A stretch of 27,647 nt of DNA from contig CALKIP010000029.1 in NCBI GenBank assembly GCA_937995995.1, forward strand, positions 1-27,647, in the 5' to 3' direction. This document shows, piece after piece, positions 1 to 7,707 of this stretch (positions are counted from its first letter, which is position 1; each line of letters starts with the position of its first letter). The stretch is from an uncultured bacterium. Its GTDB lineage: Bacteria; Gemmatimonadota; Gemmatimonadetes; Longimicrobiales; RSA9. The position numbers were made by a program, and so were the translations under genes. Under the pieces are notes generated by a model. That model was not told where the DNA came from. It ran no database searches and saw only the letters and a program-made list of their open reading frames with translations.

Positions 1-7
1 TGAGACG

Positions 8-385
8 GTGGCCAAGCTGATCCTGCGCTACATGCCGGCGGACCGCCCCGCTGACGCCTACTTCGTGGCACGCGGCCTTGCCGAACACCACCTCGAGACG
101 ATCGAGGCGGTGCTCGAGCGGCATGGGCTCGCGCTGGTCGCCGATCTGCAGGAGGGGCCGACGCTCATTGGCGTGGTCGATAATGTAGAGCAGGAGGTGT
201 GGACCGCGGTCGAACGGCTGCGGCGAGCGAGCAGCGAGGAGGTGGCCGACTACCTCTCCGTGCCCGAGGCCGAGGTCGCGCGCGCACTGGAGCGCCTCGC
301 ACGACACCGGGTGATCATTCGCCGCGAGGCGTCGCAGATGCACTATGCGCTCACCTCTCTCCTTCCGCGCGACAGTGCCGAATGA
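8..385 (+). CDS. Winged-helix-like protein, possibly C-terminal part
   Basis: I do not recognise a specific family. The frame is open to the left edge of the window (two codons lie before the GTG at 8), so this is either a complete 125-residue protein from that GTG or the C-terminal end of a longer one. The last 55 residues read as a winged helix-turn-helix: a helix ending in ERLRRASSEEVADYL, then VPEAEVARALERLARHRVI as a recognition helix, then a basic beta-wing (IIRREASQMHYAL). The first half has mixed helices and strands with a hydrophobic stretch (GPTLIGVVDNV). The wing suggests nucleic-acid binding or a protein-protein wHTH. It converges with the next gene, with 55 bases between the two stop codons. 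Confidence 0.55.
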   Translation: MAKLILRYMPADRPADAYFVARGLAEHHLETIEAVLERHGLALVADLQEGPTLIGVVDNVEQEVWTAVERLRRASSEEVADYLSVPEAEVARALERLARHRVIIRREASQMHYALTSLLPRDSAE

Positions 386-440
386 GCCAAGGGTGACGAC
401 GGCCTCCGCGTCGCTCTGACGCTTCGCGAACTCTACTCGA

Positions 441-1238
441 CTATTCCTTGAGCGCGAGCCCCAGCACGCGGTTGGAGGCCTGGAGCGCGGCGAGGACCGC
501 CGCCGTGTCCTCGCCTGCGACGAGCGGGTGGGCGCCGGCCAGGAGGAGCGGGTGCCTACCGACCAGTGGAGAGACCGCGAGCGCCGTGACCAGCGCGTAG
601 TCGCGGCCGAGCGCCTGGACGACGGATACGGTTTCGAACTCCAGACGGATCCGCTCGCCACTCGCCGCGGTCGCGGCACGAAGTGTGGCCGCGGCCGTCG
701 CCCGGAGCCGGCCGGTACCCCCTTCGATCTCCTCGGCCACACCCTCGTACACCTCGCCTCGCCAGGACACTCGCACCCGGACCTGGGTGCGGCCCTGACT
801 CGTGGCCGAGTCGACGCCCTCGAAGATGACGCGCGCGACGTCCTCACGACTCGAGTGCGCAGCCGCCGTCTCGAGGCCGTGCGGGCTTGAATCCTCGCCA
901 CGCCGCGCCGGCTGCAGACCCTCGGCTTCGGTCGGGCGCGTGTTCAATGCATCCGATCCTGGCTCGTGACCCGGATTCAGCTCCTCGAGTGGAAGCTGAT
1001 TCATCCGCTCGGAGAGCTGGGCGATGCTGATCACGCGCTGGTCGACGAAAACCCCGAGACGCTCTTCGAGGAGGCTCCGGATGTCACGTGCCAGGTGTCG
1101 CGGCTCGGGCCCCGGGCCGACCAGGACGTGCACCTCTCGGGGGTGGCCGTTGATGTCCTCGCGCACGAACGCGCCGAGCACGGAGGGCAGCTCGAGGAGG
1201 ATCGCCTCGGCGGCATCCTTGGTGTGGGTCTTGTCCAT
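441..1238 (-). CDS. Conserved hypothetical two-domain protein
   Basis: This encodes 265 residues from the ATG at 1238; an upstream in-frame extension exists but runs through the divergent promoter region and looks non-coding. Residues 1-75 form a compact alpha/beta unit (AILLELPSVLGAFV, then a helix LARDIRSLLEERLGVFVD and strand QRVISIAQL) that resembles small ACT/ferredoxin-like folds. Residues 75-130 are a polar linker rich in Glu, Arg, Pro and Ser. Residues 130-265 form a second alpha/beta domain with a VRVRVSWRGEVYEGVAEE strand pair, an Ala-rich helix and a hydrophobic core (YALVTALAV). There is no signal peptide or catalytic motif, so it is probably cytosolic. It is transcribed away from the nucleotidyltransferase fusion gene. 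The function is unknown and I do not assign one. Confidence 0.7.
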   Translation of the reverse strand: MDKTHTKDAAEAILLELPSVLGAFVREDINGHPREVHVLVGPGPEPRHLARDIRSLLEERLGVFVDQRVISIAQLSERMNQLPLEELNPGHEPGSDALNTRPTEAEGLQPARRGEDSSPHGLETAAAHSSREDVARVIFEGVDSATSQGRTQVRVRVSWRGEVYEGVAEEIEGGTGRLRATAAATLRAATAASGERIRLEFETVSVVQALGRDYALVTALAVSPLVGRHPLLLAGAHPLVAGEDTAAVLAALQASNRVLGLALKE

Positions 1239-1277
1239 GGCCGTCGGGGAAAGCGGGAAGTGATGACGGGTGCGTCG

Positions 1278-1306
1278 AGAATGCGCACCGGCCGCACAGG
1301 CGTCAA
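1278..1306 (-). promoter_or_regulatory. Putative housekeeping promoter for the 441-1238 gene
   Basis: Read on the minus strand this is TTGACG, exactly 17 bases, then CATTCT. The predicted transcript would start near 1271, giving a leader of about 33 bases before the ATG at 1238. The same -10 form (CATTCT) appears at 9937-9942. This is a pattern match only. Confidence 0.45.
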
Positions 1307-1443
1307 GGGTCGGGCGCGCCGCCGAGATTTCTCGAGCGTCGATTCTTCCTGGGGCGCGCCCGTCGCCGCTGTACCACGAGGCACGCCTGCCACCGAGGAG
1401 ATGTGAGACCCGGCCGCTTGCCGTGGTCCATCGAGTGAAACCG

Positions 1444-1472
1444 TTGCCGCCGCTTCGGGCGGCCGGTAGCTT
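1444..1472 (+). promoter_or_regulatory. Putative promoter for the nucleotidyltransferase fusion gene
   Basis: TTGCCG, 17 bases, TAGCTT. The predicted start is near 1479, leaving a leader of about 67 bases before the ATG at 1546. The -10 matches that proposed upstream of ubiE (24822-24827). The -35 is only a partial consensus match. Confidence 0.35.
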
Positions 1473-1545
1473 GATCGGCACGGCCATTGCCTCACCGGGC
1501 CGTAGCCCACGCGCCCACCACGAAATTCCGAGTCGGGGAACACGA

Positions 1546-4053
1546 ATGAAAGGCGTGATCATGGCCGGCGGGTTTGGTACCCGCCTCAAGCCACTGACCA
1601 TTCATCGCCCGAAGCCAATGGTGCCGATCGCCAACCGGCCGATCATGGAGCACATCGTCGAACTCCTGAGGCGCCACGGGATCACGGACCTCGTCTCGAT
1701 TCTCTATTTCCAGCCGGAACAGATCACGAGCCACTTCGGTGACGGCTCGGCGTTCGGCGTGAACATGCGCTATGTGACTGCGGATGCGGACTACGGGACC
1801 GCGGGTGCCGTGCGCAATGCATGGGAGCTGATCGCCGGTGAACGCGTGCTCGTGATCAGCGGCGATGTGCTCACCGATTTCGATCTCGGCGCGGTCGTGG
1901 CGGAGCACGAGGCACGGCGGGCGGAGGCGACGATCGCGCTCACGCCCGTCGAGAATCCGCTCGCCTTCGGTATCGTCATCGTCGACCAGGAGACCGGCCG
2001 GATCGAGCGATTCCTCGAGAAGCCGACGTGGGGCGAGGTCTTCAGCGATACGATCAACACGGGGATCTACGTGCTCGAGCCCGAGGCGCTCGAACGCGTA
2101 CCGCCGGAGACGAACGTCGACTTCTCGAAGGATCTCTTCCCGCAGATGCTGCGCGGGAACGCCCGCCTCTTCGGCCACATCGCACAAGGTTATTGGCGCG
2201 ACGTGGGCAACCTTGCCGAGTACCGCCGCGCCAACAGCGATGCGCTCGCGGGACGCGTCAATCTCACGATTCGCGGCGAGAAGCGCGAGCAGGAGCGCGC
2301 GACGCTCTGGGGTGAAAGTGGCGCGCGTGTCGGCCGGGAGACGCGACTCGCCGGGACCGTCATCCTCGGCCGCCGCGCTCAGATCGGACACGGCGCCATC
2401 CTCGAGAATGTGGTCGTCGGACCGGACGTCGAGATCGGCGACGGCGCCGAGTTGCGCGACGTCGTCCTCTGGGAAGACTGCGTGGTGGGCGCGGGCGCGC
2501 GCATCAATGAGACGGTTTGCGCCAGCAACGCGCGCGTGGGCGAGGGCGCGATGGTGCGCGAGAACACGATCCTCTCCGACCGCGCGGAGGTGGGCGCCTT
2601 CGCCGTCGTCGGGCCGAACGTCAAGGTCTGGCCGGACAAGGTGGTCGAGGACCGGGCCGTCCTCACGCACTCGCTGATCTGGGGGGAGGCGTGGGAGCGG
2701 AGCCTCTTCCACGGCGCACGGGTGAGCGGGATCCCGAACGCCGAGTTGACGCCCGAGGTCGTATCCCGCCTGGGCGGCGCATTCGGTGCGATGCTCGGAC
2801 CCGACGCCTACATCGCGACGTCTCGCGACTCGGACCGCGCCTCGCGGATGATCAATCGCGCGATGATCACCGGCTTCATGTCCGCGGGCGCGAACATCGA
2901 GGACCTCCGCGAGATGCCGATCCCCGTGGTCCGACACGCGGTGAACCACGGCAGGGAAGCCGGCGGCATTCACGTGCGACGCTCGCCCTTCGATCCACGC
3001 GTGGTCGACATCCTCTTCTTCGACGCCGACGGGCGTGACCTGCCTCCGGGGAAGACTCAGTCGATCGAGCGGCTCTTCAGTCGTGAGGATTTCCCGCGCG
3101 CGGGACCCGACGGGACCGGCAGGCTGAATTTCCCCACACGCGTGGTCGAGGGGTACCGCGAGCATTTCCTCTCCGAGGTCGACCGGGAGTTGATTGCTGG
3201 GCGCGAGTTCACGCTGGTCGTCGACTTCGCCTACGGCACGACGGTCGAGGTCTTTCCCGACCTGCTCGGCTCGCTCAGGACCGAGACGGTCAGCCTGGAC
3301 GCGTACGTCGCACCGGGTCGGCTAACGCGCAGTGAGCAGGAGTTCCGGGATGCCCTCGTGCGCCTGGGAGGGATCGTCCGCTCGATCGACGCGGACCTCG
3401 GACTGTGGATCGACCCGGGCGGCGAGGTCATCCACCTGATCGACGATGCAGGCCGCCCTCTCTCCTCCGAACTGACGCAGGCAGTCTTCGTGTCGCTCGC
3501 CATCCAGCACCTCGACATCCGGCGGGTCGCGATCCCGGTCACCAGCCCGACGATCGTGGCACGAATGATCCGGGACGCCGGCGCGGAGTTGCTGTGGACC
3601 AAGACCGAGCACCACGCCATGATGGCTTCGGCGACGGAGGCCGATCTCGTGGCCGGGACGCGGGGCGAGTTCATCTTCCCACACTTCATCCCTGCCTACG
3701 ATGGCATGTTCGCGGCGGCCAAGCTGCTCGAGGCGATCGCGCGCTCGGGGGCGCGGCTCGGCGAGGAGGCCGATCGCGTCCCGGCGATCCACGTGCGCCA
3801 GGGGCGCGTCGCCTGCCCGTGGCCCCGGAAGGGGGCCGTGATGCGGCGGCTGATCGAGGAGACCGAGGGGCAGGATCGGCAACTCGTCGACGGGGTCAAA
3901 GTCTGGCTCGCCGAGGATGAGTGGGTCCTGATCATCCCGCACTCGCACAAACCCTATTTCGTGATCACGGCCGAGGCCGCAGATGAGGAGCGGGCCGTGG
4001 CGCTCCTCGAGACCTACACCGACAAAGTGGAGCGCTGGCGTGACGAGGAGTGA
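1546..4053 (+). CDS. Mannose-1-phosphate guanylyltransferase-like protein fused to degenerate phosphomannomutase domain
   Basis: This 835-residue protein has three parts. Residues 1-235 are a sugar-phosphate nucleotidyltransferase: the signature GGFGTRLKPLTIHRPKPMVP sits at 8-27, and SGDVLTDFDL carries the metal-binding Asp. Residues 250-375 are a hexapeptide-repeat left-handed beta-helix (repeated V/I-G-x-G-A motifs). Residues 390-835 have the alpha-D-phosphohexomutase fold, but its active-site loops are altered: the phosphoserine loop reads VRRSPFDP (477-484), the metal loop IDADLGLWIDP (614-624), the sugar loop GEFIFPHF (707-714) and the phosphate loop PHSHKPYF (798-805). The likely job of the N-domain is making a nucleotide sugar (GDP-mannose type) for cell-surface glycans. 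The mutase half is probably inactive or regulatory. The ATG at 1546 starts right at the conserved MKGVIMAGG; longer in-frame starts lack homologous sequence. The exact sugar is not proven. Confidence 0.88.
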   Translation: MKGVIMAGGFGTRLKPLTIHRPKPMVPIANRPIMEHIVELLRRHGITDLVSILYFQPEQITSHFGDGSAFGVNMRYVTADADYGTAGAVRNAWELIAGERVLVISGDVLTDFDLGAVVAEHEARRAEATIALTPVENPLAFGIVIVDQETGRIERFLEKPTWGEVFSDTINTGIYVLEPEALERVPPETNVDFSKDLFPQMLRGNARLFGHIAQGYWRDVGNLAEYRRANSDALAGRVNLTIRGEKREQERATLWGESGARVGRETRLAGTVILGRRAQIGHGAILENVVVGPDVEIGDGAELRDVVLWEDCVVGAGARINETVCASNARVGEGAMVRENTILSDRAEVGAFAVVGPNVKVWPDKVVEDRAVLTHSLIWGEAWERSLFHGARVSGIPNAELTPEVVSRLGGAFGAMLGPDAYIATSRDSDRASRMINRAMITGFMSAGANIEDLREMPIPVVRHAVNHGREAGGIHVRRSPFDPRVVDILFFDADGRDLPPGKTQSIERLFSREDFPRAGPDGTGRLNFPTRVVEGYREHFLSEVDRELIAGREFTLVVDFAYGTTVEVFPDLLGSLRTETVSLDAYVAPGRLTRSEQEFRDALVRLGGIVRSIDADLGLWIDPGGEVIHLIDDAGRPLSSELTQAVFVSLAIQHLDIRRVAIPVTSPTIVARMIRDAGAELLWTKTEHHAMMASATEADLVAGTRGEFIFPHFIPAYDGMFAAAKLLEAIARSGARLGEEADRVPAIHVRQGRVACPWPRKGAVMRRLIEETEGQDRQLVDGVKVWLAEDEWVLIIPHSHKPYFVITAEAADEERAVALLETYTDKVERWRDEE

Positions 4054-4098
4054 GGGGGCTTCGGCCGACGGCCTGGGGGCGGGTCGTCCTGATCCTCG

Positions 4099-4124
4099 CC
4101 GCCGGATGGGGGAGTAGCCGGCGG
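4099..4124 (+). promoter_or_regulatory. Hairpin displaying the ribosome-binding site of the AI-2E family gene
   Basis: The perfect 7-bp arms CCGCCGG (4099-4105) and CCGGCGG (4118-4124) flank a 12-base loop that contains GGGGGAG, the only good Shine-Dalgarno match. The 3' arm ends one base before the GTG start at 4126. The linear SD-to-start spacing is long (11 bases), and the hairpin would shorten it. It could affect translation, but GC-rich stems of this size can arise by chance. Confidence 0.35.
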
Positions 4125-4125
4125 C

Positions 4126-5262
4126 GTGAGCGAGGAACTGCAACCCAGAGACCGACGGCGCGACGACCGGCGCTCCGACCACGTGCGCATCGGTGACATC
4201 ACCATCCCGGAGCTGCGCAAGACGGTCATAACGGGCGCATTGCTCCTCGTGAGCTTCGCGCTCTTCGCCTACATGGTCGCGCCGGTGACCGTCGCGGCCA
4301 TCGCCGGCGTCGTCCTGGGCGCCTACCTGATCCCCTTCGACCGCTGGCTCACGCGTACGCTGCGCAACCGGAAACTCAGCGCCATCATCACCATCACTCT
4401 GGTGACGCTGCCGCTCGTGGCGGTGCTGGCCTACAGCTGGGCGGAGATTTCCAATGCGACGGAGTATCTCGAGGACAACAGCCGCTTCATCGCGAGTCGG
4501 CTCACCGATGCGCTCCAGCAGGTGCCGTTCATCGGTCGGATCGCCGTCGAGGAGGACCTGTCGCGCTGGGTTGCCGCCCTTGCGAACCGCGGAGGTCGGA
4601 TCCTGGGTGATCTCCAGGAGGCGATCGGGATCCTGGTCATCTCGATCGCGGTCTTCCTGGTCACCGTCTTCTACATACTGACGGATCACGAGCGGCTTCT
4701 CAACTATCTCAGGGCCAAGATCCCGGGGCGCTACCGCGACCTCGAGTCCGCCATAAGCACGAACATTCGGGCGGTCGTCTACGGGGCGCTCTACGCCACC
4801 TTTTTCACGCAGATCCTCAAGTCGGCCGTGGTGCTGACCTTGAATCTGGCGTGGGATGTCCCCCTCGCGATCGTGCTCGCGATCCTATCGTTCTTCATCG
4901 GCTTCTTCCCGATCGTCGGGTCGTGGGCCGTCTACGTTCCGGTCGCCATCTATCTCATGGTGTTCCGCGGCAACATGGTCGGAGGCATCTCGATGCTGGT
5001 GATCGGCTTCGGGGTGAATACGATCCTGATGTCGCTCTACCTGCGTCCCAAGATCGCCGCCGAGAAGTCTCACATCCTCAATTTCTACTGGATGTTCATC
5101 GCACTCGTGGCCGGCGTGTACACCTTCGGCCTCATCGGCATCATCATCGGGCCCGTCCTGATCGGCGTCCTCAAGGCGATCGTCGAGACGGTGACGGATG
5201 CGCCGGTTCCGGTGTTTCTCGATGGCGGTGATCGAGAGATCGCGCGCGGCCCCGCTGAGTAG
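4126..5262 (+). CDS. AI-2E (PerM/UPF0118) family transporter
   Basis: This 378-residue polytopic inner-membrane protein starts at a GTG. After a basic, Arg-rich cytosolic N-terminus (about 25 residues) come paired membrane helices (residues about 33-65 and 83-105), a soluble region (about 110-170) with amphipathic helices, then further hydrophobic helices including IGILVISIAVFLVTVFYIL. The C-terminal half has the family hallmark FFIGFFPIVGSWAVYVP and the run FGLIGIIIGPVLIGVLKAI. Family members are proposed exporters (the AI-2 name is historical; some are Na+/H+ antiporters), so the substrate here is unknown. The gene follows the nucleotidyltransferase fusion after 72 bases and may be cotranscribed with it. 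A hairpin follows the stop codon. Confidence 0.9.
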   Translation: MSEELQPRDRRRDDRRSDHVRIGDITIPELRKTVITGALLLVSFALFAYMVAPVTVAAIAGVVLGAYLIPFDRWLTRTLRNRKLSAIITITLVTLPLVAVLAYSWAEISNATEYLEDNSRFIASRLTDALQQVPFIGRIAVEEDLSRWVAALANRGGRILGDLQEAIGILVISIAVFLVTVFYILTDHERLLNYLRAKIPGRYRDLESAISTNIRAVVYGALYATFFTQILKSAVVLTLNLAWDVPLAIVLAILSFFIGFFPIVGSWAVYVPVAIYLMVFRGNMVGGISMLVIGFGVNTILMSLYLRPKIAAEKSHILNFYWMFIALVAGVYTFGLIGIIIGPVLIGVLKAIVETVTDAPVPVFLDGGDREIARGPAE

Positions 5263-5269
5263 AGGGTTG

Positions 5270-5287
5270 CACCGGTCCGAACCGGTG
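5270..5287 (+). terminator. Hairpin after the AI-2E family gene
   Basis: The perfect 7-bp stem CACCGGT/ACCGGTG with a CCGA tetraloop begins 7 bases after the stop codon at 5262. No T-run follows, so it is not a classical intrinsic terminator. It could be a transcript 3'-end stabiliser or a Rho-assisted terminator. Confidence 0.4.
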
Positions 5288-5338
5288 TGAGCGACGTTGC
5301 GGTCGAACCAGCACCCCCAAATCTCGACGATTCTTCAT

Positions 5339-7705
5339 ATGAGAAAGCTACTGTTCGCCTTGGGTACCTTCGCCGCCCTCATCCTCGGTGTGGGCGTGCT
5401 GGCCTGGGTTTACATCCGCTCCGCGGAGCCGGACTACGACCGTTCCGTCATTGTGGCCGGACTGTCCGCACCCGTCGAGGTCTGGCGGGACTCCCTTGCC
5501 GTGCCGCACATCTGGGCACGCAACGAGGCCGACCTCTACTTCGCCCAGGGTTACGCCCACGCCCAGGATCGGCTCTGGCAGATGGAGATGTTCCGGCGTG
5601 TGGCCGAGGGGCGGCTTTCCGAACTCTTCGGCGAGCGTACGCTGGAGAGCGATCGCTTCCTGCGCACGCTTGGGATGTGGCGGGCGGCGGGCGAGGCGGA
5701 GGAGTTGCTGGACCCGTACGAGCGGCGCCTCTTCGAGGCCTACGCCGCCGGCGTGAACACATGGATCGCGGAGCGCGACGGCGCGTTGCCGCCCGAGTTC
5801 CTGGCCCTCCGGATCCGGCCCGAGCCGTGGACCGTGCGACACTCGCTCGCGCTCGAGAAGATCATGGCGTGGGATCTCTCGGCCTACGCGCCCGGCCTCG
5901 ACCTCGCCCGGGCGATCCGGCGCCTGGGACCAGAGAAGGCACGGCACCTCGTGCCGGAGTACCCCGAGTGGGGTGCGCACATCCTCGAGGACGGGCCGGT
6001 GCCACCCGAAGTGCCCGTCGTCGCCGGCGCGTGGCTCGAGCGGCTGAGCGTGACTCGCGCCTCGAATTCCTGGGTGATCGCCGGCACGAAGACCCGGTCG
6101 GGCAAGCCGATCCTGGCCAACGACATGCACCTGGGCCTCGACGCTCCCGGGATCTGGCACCTCATGGCGCTCCACGCGGATGAGGCGGAGGGAGGACCGC
6201 TCGACGTCGTCGGGATGACGATCCCGGGCTCGCCGGGCGTCGTCGCGGGGCACAACCGCGCCATCGCGTGGGGCTACACCAATGCCTACGTCGACGACTT
6301 CGATTTCTTCATCGAGCGGACCGATCCGGCCGACACGACGCGCTATTTCACGCCCGATGGCAGCGAGCCGTTCGAGGTTGTCGAGGACACGATCCACGTG
6401 CGCGGCGGCGACCCCGTGCCGATCATCGTACGCCGGACGCGGAACGGGCCGATCCTTCGTCCGTCCGAAGGTGGCGATGGCGAGTGGATCGCGCTGCGCT
6501 GGGCGGCCCACGACCGGACCGGGAGCTGGCGCGCGATCCGCGGCTTCAACGCCGCGGATGGCTGGGATGATTTCGTGCGCGCGGTCGAGCTCTTCGACAA
6601 TCCGCACCAGAACGTGGTCTACGCGGATACGGCAGGAAACATCGGCTACTGGATGGGTGGCAGCGTGCCGCTTCGTGGCTCCACCAGTGTGGACCGGGCC
6701 GGGACTCCCGATGGACCGCGCCGGCCACCGATCGCTCCGGTGCCCGGCTGGACCGGCGAATGGGACTGGGTCGGCGAACTGCCCTTTGACCGACACCCCC
6801 ATGTCCTGAATCCGTCGCGAGGCTACGTGGTCACCGCGAACAATCGTCAGGCCGCAGGCGCGATCGCAGATCTGGTCGGCTCGCAATGGGCCGACCCGTT
6901 CCGCGCCATGCGCATCGCCGAGATGCTCGAGGAAGGGGGACCGTTTGATACCGATGCGGCATTGCGCCAGCAGCTCGACGTTCGAGATGCCATGGCGGCG
7001 CGCTACGTCGACCGCGCGGTCGAGGCGGCGGAGCATGCCGGCCTGAGCGACGCGGTGGAACGCCTTCGCAACTGGGACCTGGAGGCTCGAACGGACTCTC
7101 GCGCGGCGGCGCTCTTCTACGTCTGGCAGGACCGGCTGCACGCCCACGCGGCGCGGTCGCTCTGGGATGGGCCGGCCGACTGGTTCACCACCGATGCGCT
7201 TCACCGCATCCTTGAACGTCGCACGCTCCCGTGGGTAGACCAGGGCGGCGACAGCGCATACCTTGCGCTCGCGGCCCGCGCCATGGTCGAGGCGGACAGC
7301 CTCGCCGAGGGCCGGGCGTGGGGCGAACTGCATCACGTGCGCATGGATCACGCGCTCGGTTCGGTTCGGTGGCTCGACCGTCTACTCGGCCTGAACATCG
7401 GGCCAGCGCCTCTTCCGGGGTCGCGTACCACGGTGAACGTGGCGCATTACTCACGGCGTGGTGACTTCCCGGTCTACGTGACCGCGGGTGCGAGCCAGCG
7501 TCACGTCGTCGACATGGCCGACGTCGATGGAAGCGGTGGGTTCATTCTACCGACGGGTCAGTCCGGAGTCCCGACGTCGCCTCACTACCGGGACCAGTTC
7601 GAGCGCTGGCGCAGCGGTGGGCTCTGGCTCCTGCCGCTCGATCGGACGAAGGCGGAGACTCGCGTGGTCCACCGGATGACTCTGAGACCAGACGAAGGCA
7701 GATAG
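5339..7705 (+). CDS. Penicillin acylase family protein (Ntn hydrolase)
   Basis: This 788-residue exported precursor starts with a membrane segment or uncleaved signal (residues about 3-25, MRKLLFALGTFAALILGVG). The alpha-chain region carries the family pattern VPHIWARNEADLYFAQGYAHAQDRLWQMEM. The predicted autocleavage site precedes Ser242 in ASNSWVIAG, which would become the N-terminal nucleophile of the beta chain. Beta-chain motifs include NDMHLGLDAPGIWH and NPHQNVVYADTAGNIGYW. The family hydrolyses amide bonds of beta-lactams, acyl-homoserine lactones or other N-acyl compounds, in the periplasm or on the membrane; the substrate here is unknown. I chose the ATG at 5339 because it opens directly into the signal segment; a TTG 42 bases upstream is less likely. 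No clear SD precedes it. It heads a tight four-gene run with a 2-base gap to YpdA. Confidence 0.93.
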   Translation: MRKLLFALGTFAALILGVGVLAWVYIRSAEPDYDRSVIVAGLSAPVEVWRDSLAVPHIWARNEADLYFAQGYAHAQDRLWQMEMFRRVAEGRLSELFGERTLESDRFLRTLGMWRAAGEAEELLDPYERRLFEAYAAGVNTWIAERDGALPPEFLALRIRPEPWTVRHSLALEKIMAWDLSAYAPGLDLARAIRRLGPEKARHLVPEYPEWGAHILEDGPVPPEVPVVAGAWLERLSVTRASNSWVIAGTKTRSGKPILANDMHLGLDAPGIWHLMALHADEAEGGPLDVVGMTIPGSPGVVAGHNRAIAWGYTNAYVDDFDFFIERTDPADTTRYFTPDGSEPFEVVEDTIHVRGGDPVPIIVRRTRNGPILRPSEGGDGEWIALRWAAHDRTGSWRAIRGFNAADGWDDFVRAVELFDNPHQNVVYADTAGNIGYWMGGSVPLRGSTSVDRAGTPDGPRRPPIAPVPGWTGEWDWVGELPFDRHPHVLNPSRGYVVTANNRQAAGAIADLVGSQWADPFRAMRIAEMLEEGGPFDTDAALRQQLDVRDAMAARYVDRAVEAAEHAGLSDAVERLRNWDLEARTDSRAAALFYVWQDRLHAHAARSLWDGPADWFTTDALHRILERRTLPWVDQGGDSAYLALAARAMVEADSLAEGRAWGELHHVRMDHALGSVRWLDRLLGLNIGPAPLPGSRTTVNVAHYSRRGDFPVYVTAGASQRHVVDMADVDGSGGFILPTGQSGVPTSPHYRDQFERWRSGGLWLLPLDRTKAETRVVHRMTLRPDEGR

Positions 7706-7707
7706 AC

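Larger units (their letters stand above)
1239..1545. other. Divergent intergenic region, 307 bases
   Basis: This gap separates two genes transcribed away from each other and is the only gene-free stretch over 300 bases. It contains one promoter-like element for each direction (1278-1306 minus, 1444-1472 plus). I see no convincing ORF, RNA gene or repeat in it apart from short GC-rich stems. Confidence 0.6.

Noticed and set aside
408..422. 5-bp stem GCGTC/GACGC between the first two convergent genes
   Set aside because: Too short, with no T-run; stems of this size are common by chance in GC-rich DNA.
1470..1482. 13-base identity CTTGATCGGCACG at 1470-1482 and 24798-24810, both upstream of genes
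   Set aside because: It occupies different positions relative to the proposed promoters (over the end of the -10 in one, at the -35 in the other); probably chance, with only two copies seen.
1270..1545. N-terminal extension of the nucleotidyltransferase fusion by 92 residues
   Set aside because: The added residues are Arg/Pro-rich, unlike any domain, and overlap the candidate promoter; the conserved protein starts exactly at the ATG at 1546.
1492..3165. Long minus-strand open frame opposite the nucleotidyltransferase fusion, and similar long antisense frames at 3322-4689, 5348-7351, 8715-9887 and 16234-18360
   Set aside because: These are typical shadows of GC-rich genes: they lie opposite well-identified proteins, have Arg/Asp/His-rich composition and show no motif of their own.
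5287..6183. Alternative-frame ORF beginning MSDVAVEPAPPN over the start of the penicillin-acylase gene
   Set aside because: Its translation becomes Arg/Gly-rich shadow sequence, whereas the overlapping frame encodes a clear penicillin-acylase family protein.
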